The position numbers and the translations under genes are program-made. DNA of 64,000 nucleotides from NCBI RefSeq assembly GCF_910592395.1, contig NC_088312.1, positions 22,639,292 to 22,703,291 on the forward strand, in the 5' to 3' direction. Under the pieces are notes generated by a model. It saw only the letters and a list, made by a program, of their open reading frames with translations. It searched no databases and had not been told where the DNA came from. This document shows positions 48,330 through 58,710 of this stretch, piece by piece. The DNA comes from Lineus longissimus. Its lineage: Eukaryota > Nemertea > Pilidiophora > Heteronemertea > Lineidae. The stretch's first letter is position 1, and the number at the start of each line of letters is the position of its first letter.

Positions 48330-49330
48330 GGAACCACATAACCACCTTATGACGTCTTAAAGTTTTTGTCTTGCTCATACCCGGTATGAATAATATCTTA
48401 CCGATTCGACAAATAAGTCATCTATTGTCTCAGTGGAAGTCCAGCCCACAAAATCCCATCAGCAGTACCTATGTCTTGAAGTGTTTTCAAACAATTAACT
48501 GAGAACTACCTTACCACACAATGACGTCACCTTGCCTGACTTGAGCCCTAGATAACGCTACCATGGATATCAAATCAACAAATAACCCATATATCATTTC
48601 AATGGAAGACAATCCCTAATTGTACCAACATGTTTTCACCATCTTACGGGAAAACATAATTTTCATGCATATGACGTCATCACGCTGTCTGAAACTTTTT
48701 GATAATTTTCTGTTCAGCCAATCAGCGTATGAGGATTATTTTCAATTGCTCTGCAACACCCACACCAAATGCCTTAATTTTGAACATCACAATAGCCACC
48801 ATAGCCATAAGGATGATCAGTTTTCAGGCTTTTCCTTCCATATTTTATAAACCCTCTATCTTTTCAATCGAAGTTACTTTCAACAAATTATGACATCATT
48901 GATCAATTTTAAGGCTTAGCTTATCACACTTCAATAGAATTGTACATTTATATCAAAACTAACAATATCAATATCACGGACCAATCATCCAGCAAGCGAT
49001 CATATAGGCCATTCAAGTTCGCTGCTGTTTTGCCTGTTTTCCAGGCTAGCCCACATCATATCGGCACGTACTGTTTTCATCACCAACAGGGAATACCTAA
49101 TCGTCTTACATATGACATCATCATGTGTCTCAAACTTGTTTACAATCGTCTTTGGCTAATTAGCTAATGAGTTCAAGTAAGAAGGCCAATCGAGTTTGCT
49201 GCATCTTTGCGTTTTCAGGGCTAGCACCGACATATATTAGCGTGTTTACATCATCAAACTGAACATCTAATTGCCTTACATATGACATATCTATTATATT
49301 GTCAGCCTCATTTACTTTTTCTGCTAATAA
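48330..49330. repeat. Degenerate array of TGACGTCA-bearing units
   Basis: Units about 150-225 bp long are marked by CTTA(C/T)-x-ATGACGTC or ATGACATC at about 48349, 48521, 48670, 48889, 49113 and 49282, followed by a GTGTCTCAAACTTGTTTACAAT-like block and ending in TTTTCAGGCTAGC-like words. Identity between units is low but the word order is kept. Confidence 0.55.
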
Positions 49331-51108
49331 GCTTACAAATGTTGTTCGATTTCTGTCATATCGCTGCATTAAACTTATTTTTTTCAAATCAGGATGATGA
49401 TCATTTTAGGGACTTTACCTGTGACGTTCGTAATAAGCCTTTTATCATTCCGATCGAATTCCAACAGTCTCGCTCTAACTGAACCCATTGCAAGTCATAA
49501 TAATCATATGATACTGAGTTTGTCAATCAGGCTGCTTTTTAGCCTTCTTTTCAAGTTTTCCAGCCCACATGTACCAATGAGCCAGGCGGACACTTAACCT
49601 AAATTAATTGTCATTGTCATCACAACTTCTAAGCCTTAGAGTGCGGATATCCTTTCAGCATATTGCATATTGCCACCTACATAAATTTTCCTAGAACTCA
49701 GCAGGCCTTTGAATCATTTCGAAACAAGAACGATACAAAGGCCTGATTAGAGAGGATGAGTAACTGTAGGTTGATAGACAATACAAACGAATTCTGCACC
49801 CTTTTCTGCACCTTTTTTCTAGGGCGAGGTGACACCTCTTCTTTATTAGTTTGTCATCTGGGTGCCCAGCTTATTAGGTTTTGTAAAATAAGCGATCTTT
49901 TGTTTCGATAACAACTATCCACCCACTATATGGAACTAAGGATTTATCTCGTGTTCGTTTAGCTCAGGAACATAGAATCACCTGATGACTGCAGCCATGT
50001 TTTGTTTATTTCACCTGTTTCACCCCAGATACTTTTTAAATTGGCAATTTTAAAAAGTGCCAAATTTTACGCAGGTGTTTAACTTCCACACAGCTCACAA
50101 ATATCAAGTTTTGTCAAACATAACTGAAACAATGTCACCCCAAATACTTCAAACTGCCACAATTTTAGGTATGGAATTTTCGCAAATTTCAGAAACAACC
50201 AAAATTAGCCAACATTTTATTTTTAATTTGAAAAACAGAAAGGAACTTCGTAATTCGCCGTAATTCGCCAAGGCACGAACATTTGGCGGTGTTCAGTATG
50301 GATACTGACAGAAACTCATTTTGCCGCTGATGAAAGCTAATTATCGTTAGCTGTCTAAGTGATGTCAAGGCTATGTTTTTTACACTTATTAAACCCCAAA
50401 TCTCGAAATTTGGGTTCAAGTGATGATGCAATGTATGTGATCTAATTACCTCTCACCTTTTATACCCGAGGGCCTGGTTGTCAATAACGCTCTAATTACC
50501 TGAACTTGGCGTTAGTCCATTAGACTTAACGTCACCTTGTGACAAAACTTGTTTGAAACAACGGGCCCTGGAAGTCTCTGATAAATTATTTTTCATTTCA
50601 ATCTTTCACAAAGCATCTTTTTCGAACATGATTTGAAAGAAACATCAGCCTTATCTGGAAAAAATGTTTCCATCATATTTTGTGAAATAAGCTGTCTTTT
50701 GTTTTAACACCATTAAGTAGTCATGCTTGTTTCCCGGAGCTCGTATCCTTGGTTGGCTGGGAAACACAATGATCCAATGACGTCTTCTACGATATCGTCA
50801 TATGCACTGATTCACCCTGATATATATCGCCAAAGAATGAAACTACTTAGGCTAATCAACTAATCTAGAGTTTTCAATTCTGAACACTGTCAATGCTTCC
50901 CTCAACTTGAGTGTTAAATCTCATCAATTTGAGCCAATTTTCATTACAATTTGAAAGAAATGTTGCCCTTTTCTTGAAAAAACAAAAGTTCTTACGGCAC
51001 TTCCAGACCATGTCTGCTTTCTTCATAACCTGAACTTGTTAAGCAAATGATTGAAGAACGATTTCTACCAATCGCATAATACGGCTTCCCCAATTCACAC
51101 AAGAAGCA
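49331..51108. other. Intergenic DNA with a minus-strand TATA-like site
   Basis: No gene recognised. On the minus strand GGGTATAAAAGG lies at 50456-50467, a strong TATA match, but it has no CCAAT at the expected spacing and no ATG exon with a donor downstream. Confidence 0.35.
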
Positions 51109-51148
51109 TTATTGAGTGGTAAGGAATAACATCCTTACCACTCAATAA
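51109..51148. other. Perfect 16-bp stem, 8-base loop hairpin
   Basis: TTATTGAGTGGTAAGG (51109-51124) is followed after AATAACAT by its exact reverse complement (51133-51148). There is no T run after it and no gene before it, so it is not a terminator; it may be the remains of a small foldback element. Confidence 0.85.
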
Positions 51149-51179
51149 CATCCAGAAATTCAGAACCTCATATATAGGA

Positions 51180-52290
51180 GCCTTCTAGATTTTCAAAAGC
51201 GATTATTCTCCCACATTATAAAATAGAGGGAAACCTACCATCAGATGGCAGAAATCACCAAATTTGCCAAATGTCGTCATCAAATCATTGCCTAGATGCG
51301 TTACAAATGTGGAGGCTCGTACAGCGTAAGTAATGCTCAAGTTACCAATTTCAGCGGTGTTCATTTCAAAAGCAGTTCATCCCACGAAAACATATAATAT
51401 ATGAAAGCACTTTGCAGGAATTCCCGAATTTTGCAAAGACGTCATTTGATTTTGGCCAGGTGCCGAATCTGGAGGCTACGAAACTCGGAAGTAAACAACT
51501 TGTTTTTCTAGTCTTGTAAGAAAATAGGGAGGCAGTTTCTGTAGACCTCTACAATTTCAAAAGCGCTCATCAACCCACGATACATATGAAAGACGGAATA
51601 CGTTTGAAGGAATCACAAGATTATCTGACGATTTTGTGGTTAGTCTCTAGGTGTGGGAAGTCCTAGGCCTCATTTGTAATTGGTGGCTACTGCGAATCAT
51701 TGTCAAAATTACTTGTGTTTCAGGCACGTCCAGCACAAAATCAACCACCAATTACGACGTATGTTTTAGGCCTAAACAAGGGGACGCATATTTTATCATA
51801 TTTCTTCATTTTAAAAATACGCCTTTTTCCATGATAGAGTAAAGCCTTTCTCGGAATGTGGGAATCACCAAATTTTCCAATGACGTCATAAAGGCGTCAG
51901 TAGATATGCCATGAATGTGGGGCGGCTTTTTTCATTGGTAAACAACTAACATGATAAACAACAGCTAATTCCGGCCTAACAGAGATATAAGAGAATTTAG
52001 GTATTACAAGGCTTCTAAGATATCAAAAGCAGATTAATTTCTTCCCCACAACAACATTGGAATAGGAACCCCCTCAACGTGTGGGGAATCACTAATTTTT
52101 CAAATAACGTCATCAGCGTGTCACTGGGTGCGGGATTCCGTCTGTCGCTCTTGAGGACATACATTGGTTTCCGGTCCAGGCAGAGATATCACAGAATGCA
52201 GATAAAATATTTTAAAAGTGGTTCAAAGGTGCACCCCTTGAGGTTTTCAAGGAAAAGAAAAACCATTTGAGGCATGTTCACAAGCTCCAA
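51180..52290. repeat. Degenerate array of about five 200-bp units
   Basis: Each unit has TTTCAAAAGC(G/A) followed by CCCAC, then GGAATCACCAAATTTxCCAAA with (A/G)ACGTCAT, then GxGGGAGGCT-like words. Heads occur near 51195, 51362, 51562 and 52025; the CACCAAATTTTCC core recurs near 51257, 51866 and 52087 with variants. Open frames here do not persist across units. Confidence 0.6.
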
Positions 52291-52304
52291 AACATTCTGG
52301 GTTT

Positions 52305-52322
52305 CATCATCATCATCATCAT
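52305..52322. repeat. (CAT)6 microsatellite
   Basis: Six perfect CAT triplets. Confidence 0.95.
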
Positions 52323-54011
52323 ATTGCAGGTTTTATTACCGTTTTCCGGTTTTTCACCGCACATTTCTCTGAAAAACTTCCTTGGGGTGGATTTGAGTTG
52401 ACTGAAAAACCCCAAACGGGTTTCAAAAGTTCAAAAACACTTATCACCAAATTAATGATCAATATAACTTGATGATCATAACACTCATTCCAAAATATTC
52501 GACTTTTTGAAAGAGGATTAACTTAAGGACTTTCGATAAACAGCCCTCAGAATTTTACCATGTCCTTATATGGTCAAACCAAAAATAGAATCGTGCCATC
52601 AAATGTCTAGTCCTCAAATGTCTGTAAAAAGCTAACATTGTTACTACTTGAGGGATCTCAGAAACTAATAGCCAATATTATGGCAAATCTTCTGTTAAGT
52701 GTTTTTCAAAATGGCATAAGTCAGATAAAAAGAAGACTACAAAGGGAATTGAGATATTCACCAAGAATGCTCCTTGGTATAAAATATACGATTACGTCAA
52801 CAAAAATTGAATTTAGATTTGGTTACGTCATCGATAAATTGTGGGAAAGTTCAGAGGTCATGATTCTATACTTGGTGATTCGTATGTCGAGATACTCTTT
52901 ATTCGTTTATCTTGTCTTTTCAATCAAGACCACCATTGGTGATTTAAAGGAACAAACGAACACACTTTTTGCAGTCTATTTCAGTTATCCTTGACTGTTC
53001 TCCTGTGTGCATCCATGCACCCGATGTATAACAAATGTACAAGAAGTTTTGATCAACTAGGCATGGACGGAATCAAGTCTACCCTTCACCTCAGTAGTAA
53101 TGTGATTGGTAGAAACAGCGAATTTGATGGCGGATTTTGATGTTAAAGAATCCTGTTGATGCAGACATGATTTCTGTACGAGAGATAATCTGATCCAGAT
53201 CATCGTAAAAAACAGATTTTCTAAAGATTCACAAAAGTATCCTGTTCTATTACGTCAAATAGCTAAATATGGCCCAACCCTTAAAAAACCATACATGTAT
53301 GGAAGAAATTTTTTTAAAGTCTTCAAAAATATGAATCCCGAGATCCAATGTCCATATTTGTATGATGCTATTCTCTAACCAGATTAGATAAAATTCGAGG
53401 ATGATGAGATTTGATTTTTGATCCCTTTGGAGGAAAAGGTGTATTTGTCCTAAAAGTACAAAATATCCTTAGGTTTAAGCATCTACATATTAACCCTTTC
53501 GCCGCTGAGTGCTTTAGATTTTCTAACTGCTGTAAACTGGAAACAACCTGGATTAAAGTATTAAGTTTGGGGAAAAATAGCCCCCCCCAAAAAAAAAATT
53601 CCGAACCAGTCTTATCAGCAACGCCAGGAATTCCTTTCATGTAGAGGCCATTCCCATTACGTCATCCAGTCCGAAAACAGGAGTTTTTCCCAATGTCATT
53701 CTCACATTCCTTCGCGGCGTATTCTTTCATACTTGCAGCTCGATATCAACCATAGTTTTTTGGTGTGATCTCCTACGCATATCGCATTCTGCTTCCTTTG
53801 TGCCGAGTTTTCGTATCTTGACTTATCCAATTTTCTGTCTATTTCGACTTTGTGCATTTCTATAAAGATTGGAACTTTTATTGAAATCACTAAGAGTTCC
53901 GTACCACAAAGAACTCTATTTTCACTGGTCTTAGAGCGGTTGATTAATTACAACAAAATGGAAACAAATACCGAGCTTGAACAATACATGGCGATCGGTC
54001 AACTAGATGTC
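52323..54011. other. Intergenic DNA, no gene recognised
   Basis: AT-rich with a CCCCCCCC/AAAAAAAAA junction at about 53581-53598. Short frames lack domains. Confidence 0.35.
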
Positions 54012-54403
54012 TGAATAACCCATTATAAATACAGTTGAATAACCCATTATCAATACAGTTGAATAACCCATTATCAATACAGTTGAATAACCCATTATCA
54101 ATACAGTTGAATAACCCATTATCAATACAGTTGAACCACCCATTATCAATACAGTTGAATAACCCATTATCAATACAGTTGAATAACCCATTATCAATGC
54201 AGTTGAATAACCCATTATCAATACAGTTAAATAACCCATTATCAATGCAGTTGAATAACCCATTATCAATACAGTTGAATAACCCATTATCAATACAGTT
54301 GAACAACCCATTATCAATACTGTTGAATAACCCATTATCAATACAGTTGAACAACCCATTATCAATACCGTTGAATAACCCATTATCAATACAGTTGAAC
54401 ATG
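54012..54403. repeat. 24-bp minisatellite, about 16 copies
   Basis: The unit is TTGAATAACCCATTATCAAT plus ACAG. Copies differ by single substitutions (CACC, CAACC, TGCAG, ACTG, ACCG). A 24-bp unit without stops keeps frames open on both strands (129, 152 and 203 codons); they are artefacts. No spacers. Confidence 0.95.
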
Positions 54404-55104
54404 CTGAATAGACCATGTGCATAGTTCGAATTGAATATTCAGAAACGGTATTTGAAGTTTCTAGGCCTTGTACGAACTGAGACGTTACTAGGCCTAGTCT
54501 GAAAGATACACTTATTCTAACTTTAAAGTTTCTAGGTACCATTATTACTGCGACAGGTAACATGAAATGAAAACGCCTACACAAAGTTGATGAAAATCTA
54601 TAAATATCATACATGCACTGTACGTGCTCTCCAAATTATATCAGAGAGGAAATACCACAGTTCAAATCTAAAACACGGCGTATTTGTGTATTGATCACGA
54701 CAATGGTAATATGATACATACCATGCCGCATTGCGACATCGCGACATCATTTGATCCTTCGAAAGAAAATCGGAAACTAATACATTAAACAATGGATCTC
54801 TCAGATGTCAAGGTGCTTAACGTTTCCTTGAGACTTCCCAGTCATCATCAACGATGCTTTAGAACTTCGTAGATGTAAACACTGTAGCGAATTCGTTGGC
54901 ACTTTATTTTAAGGGGGACAAATTTAGAAGGGATTATCGCGAAGATACGTAGGACGGTAGCGGTAATGTTGCCTTTCGGAACAAAATAGGAAGCCATTAA
55001 AGATACTGCATTATAAACATGATGAAAAGTCATCGTAAACAACTTATTCATAATGTGTCTATGAAAATTACTTAACTTGTTTTGCCATTATAAATAACAG
55101 TCGG
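54404..55104. other. Intergenic DNA, no gene recognised
   Basis: AT-rich with nothing supported. Confidence 0.35.
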
Positions 55105-55290
55105 AAAGTGAAGAAACATCATCAGCCCCAAAAATGTTTGGCTTTGAAAGTTTTTCAGAATTTTGAACTTATGTCTTTATGAAAAAATTCAAATCTGAAG
55201 GATGAAAAAATTTCTAGGTGAAAGTATTTTTTCACTTGTTTTTTTTCTGCTCAAAATGAAGAAACATCATCAGCCCCAAAAAGATAATTT
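55105..55290. repeat. Dispersed repeat, two tandem copies (ATCAGCCCC type)
   Basis: GAAACATCATCAGCCCCAAA occurs at about 55111 and 55260, 149 bp apart, the second preceded by TTCACTTG and TTCTGCTCAAAATGA. The same words occur at 37.1 kb. Confidence 0.75.
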
Positions 55291-58087
55291 TCAAATCATC
55301 TCTGAACAGGTATGAAAGGGCCAAGGTTAAGAAGAGTCAGTTAAGGAACGTACAATAAGAAAAGAAATGTACAATTAATATATGACTCATCCACCATTCC
55401 CTGATGAATTGATTGTTCGGCATGACAAATATCACAAATGTGTCAGTGGGGTAATGAATTTCACCTGGCAGTATGTAAATGAATTGATGAAATATGAAGG
55501 AAGAAGAGGATAATTAATCAACAACTGGCCTAGGCCTGAAATGCTCCAATAATCATGAAAGGACAGCAGTCTTTTAATAACAAATACCACCCACAAGTTT
55601 TTCAGGGTAAGAAATTAGTAATATGATGTTTGTATCTGTTGCGATGGTAATGTTCATATCAGTAAGTGTTACGAATGGTGTTTGCCTCTCAACTCCTCTG
55701 TCTTCCCTGGTAACCTTGGGAAATGTTAGTGGGAAGTTGGCAGAGGTGCAATGGTGCTTTTGCGGAGGCAAGTTTGTATAGTGTAAGTTAATGCACTGAT
55801 AGATTAGGCATCGATATGGTGAAACGATCGAGGCTGGGCCTGGTTCTTCAAAACAAGTTATTTCACTAACTTCATGTAAATTTTTAACTTGGCTTTATCT
55901 GTTTCATCTAAGCCCATTTGATTGAACACTAAACATAAGTACGGGTCCATTCTTTTGGCATCGATCTAAACTTACAAATGCTACAATGCTGAACATTAAA
56001 GGTCATAAAATATTGATTTTAGGATTCGATACCTAAAGCTACAAAAACTAAAAGGTATACGCCTGCGTTATATCGGAATCTCCTTTTCTATATATATATA
56101 TAGACAAACACGATGCTAGGAATAACATGATTAAAGCTATCATATCTAAATTTGGTGCAAACTGCTCCAAATACGTTGGCTGATGATGCTATTTTTAGTA
56201 CAAGTTGTGCTATTTTTAGTAACATGTAACTATGTATGTACATAAATTACTTAATATAGCAAAAAAGACTAACAATATGTCTTTCATCATGGAAATGATA
56301 GCTTCCTATTCCTGTTATCATGCACTGAGTTTCTTCTTTGGCAGCAGAGATTATCATTGTTTGACCCCCTCAATGACTTACTGTCTGAAGAAGAATGCTT
56401 TTGCAGTGATTTCCATTACCTTATTGCAGAATGTAACCCGCCCTGTATGCAGAGATTATGCACGTCACAGCCTATTGAATAACTGATGATACGGAGACGG
56501 AAATGGACAAAGCAAGCCATATGTCATTTCTAAAAAACTTCTTTATTGATGGCCAAAGAAGAAAGCTTATGAATGACCATTTATCACCTTAATAGCAGAC
56601 TGATATAACAGAGGTGCAATGTTACATACAACAAACCTGGCCATCTTCTGCTGACAGAAATTAACAAAAGGGACAAACACAGTTTCTTTCAAATATATAT
56701 TAGGTGAAAAACCTGCAATTGACACTTCTTGATTATGTGCAAAAATGAGTAAATGGCAAATGCTATGGTGAAATCGACAATGGAGATAATAGATTTGTAG
56801 AGGGAGATTACAAGGCTTTACAGGAGATTACAGTACTGGTCATCATCCAGAAATTGACAAAGCTAACAACAAGCAACAAGCAATATCTTAGTATGTCTTT
56901 TATAATGAAATTACACTTTGCACTTTTTATCTTGTGCACAAAGATTAGCTGCTATGGTTCTATGACACTGCACTCGACAAAGGAAATAATGTCTTGACCG
57001 TTAAAAGATGTGATGTGAATAACGGAAGTCACTTTGTACCTTTTAATTCAGATGCAAAAAGTGCATTATCGTGGACAATGCACATCGGATGTCCATGGGG
57101 GATTACGGAAGACAGCAGACAATGACGGAATTATCACATCTTTAAAAAGATGAAGCATCCTAGGTCATGCACTGAGGTTTTTGTGAGTGCCATAGCGGTG
57201 AAGATGCTGAATGTATCAAAAAGTCCTTATAATGCTGAGGGCACTCTCTCGAAACTGAGCCAATGTACAAACTGGGTCTACTGCTTGTAGTTGAGATAAG
57301 GGCAGCTTCGGGTAGAAACATGGAATGACTTCGATCTAGCAGGACATTTTTGTGCCTTTTCATATCTTTTGAAAATTTCTGAAAAAAAGGAAAATGTTCT
57401 TGATTTTTTGTGGATAACAAACTATTTTCTGTTTCTGCCAATCAGATCTTTTTTCTTCAAAATTTATAGTTTCATAAATCAAGATTATTGGCAAAATTCT
57501 TAAAAACTAAATGCCCGATGAAAATTTCATAGCAGTCATTGAGGTATCTATTCTTAGTAGGTTTTTGTGGGTACCTAATCTATTCAAACAACCCTCTGCT
57601 ACCAATCCAATGATTCTGGGCCGAATCTATTCAGATCGTGTCCACATCTGGAGAAAACATACCAAAACACTTGAAATGTTTCTTAACGCAATTGACTCGT
57701 TTCTCACGTATCAGGTTCAATAGCTATCTCTTGCAACAAGTGGTTTACATTTCTCGAGTATCGATTTGTAAACATTGGATACTACGCCATTTAAATAGCG
57801 TGATTGGTTTCAATCGTGAGATGGATCCAATTCTATCTATATTCAGAGCAAGTGAACTGATCAATAATCGATGTATCTGTTGGTTCTGCCATAGATTTCC
57901 TATACACTGGTGCACAATGCACATGGAAATGCACGGGTGCTTCAGTGCAGGTTAGGTTGCAATTGATTCAGAATTTCAACTAAGGAACACTTCATTGGCT
58001 CGGCAATGATGTACATCATAATGAAATAGTCACTGTTTGGTTGATTAAACTTAGAATGGAACTATCTGCACAAGATGCAAAGTTTGG
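55291..58087. other. Intergenic DNA with weak arrays and a MEF2 pair
   Basis: A short TA run is at about 56089-56101. Two perfect CTATTTTTAG sites lie at 56189-56198 and 56210-56219. At about 56700-57070 there are three weakly similar segments (CA-TT-ACACTT, TGCA-AAA, GACAATG words) roughly 115-200 bp apart. No gene recognised. Confidence 0.35.
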
Positions 58088-58322
58088 CACAACTGTGACC
58101 CGCTCTACCAAAACTAGGCGCTTGTCGCATCTGAACTTGACAGGTTGATACGGACTTGTTGTTCATTTCCCTATTGTAGACCTTTTGTGAAATGTGACCA
58201 AATCAGTTTGTAATAGATTTCACAAAAGGTCTACAATAGGGAAATGAACAACAAGTCCGTATCAACCTGTCGAGTTCAGATGCGACAAGCGCCTAGTTTT
58301 GGTAGAGCGAGTCACAACTGTG
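58088..58322. mobile_element. Foldback element with 106-bp arms
   Basis: The left arm (58088-58193) and right arm (58217-58322) are reverse complements with four mismatches, separated by a 23-base loop. The tips are CACAACTGTGAC-like and are themselves nearly palindromic. Similar flanks (TTAAACTTAGAATGGA near 58046, TTAAACTTAGGATGGA near 58368) lie on both sides as direct repeats, suggesting insertion into an existing tandem duplication. It encodes no protein. Transcribed, it would form a long near-perfect hairpin RNA. Confidence 0.85.
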
Positions 58323-58550
58323 TTATGCATTGTGGATGTACGTACAATATGTACATGTTAGCTCAGTTAAACTTAGGATGGAGTACATTCGTCTCAACTT
58401 TTGAATTCTAGTGGCTGTACATTGATGTGCATTGTATATTTAAACAGAGTCTTAATTCATGGTTTGTTTAGGGTGGAATAAACTTTACGTCGAACATGTT
58501 ATTGGATTTATAATTCTTATTATCGTGTTGTTTTGAGCAATTTCCGATAT

Positions 58551-58710
58551 GCCTAGAGGGCGCTCTTGGTAACCTGGATCTGACGTGTTATATGAGCTCA
58601 TATGCTTATTATAAACAATGATGTAATTATGCAAATTTTCTCGTGCGTAAGCATTAGCGTCACAGGGTCAATGATGTCAGGTCATGCGCAGACTTTATCA
58701 CGTGACCAGG
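58551..58710. promoter_or_regulatory. Candidate regulatory cluster (CTCF-, SOX-, octamer-, E-box-like)
   Basis: Within 160 bp are AGAGGGCGC (58555-58563), matching the CTCF core; AACAATG (58614-58620), a SOX-type site; ATGCAAAT (58629-58636), a perfect octamer; a GGGTCA and AGGTCA pair; and TCACGTGA (58698-58705), a perfect E-box. Each match alone could be chance; their density next to the foldback element is notable. No transcript start is evident. Confidence 0.3.

Noticed and set aside
50189-50467. Third alternative promoter with first exon
   Set aside because: TATAAAAGG is strong, but there is no CCAAT at 46-48 bp, no ATG near the start site and no consensus donor.
47509-54403. CRISPR-like regular repeats
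   Set aside because: Both arrays are head-to-tail units with no unique spacers, in a eukaryotic context.
53944-54614. Repeat-protein frames on both strands
   Set aside because: They are products of a 24-bp minisatellite; all persist only as long as the array.
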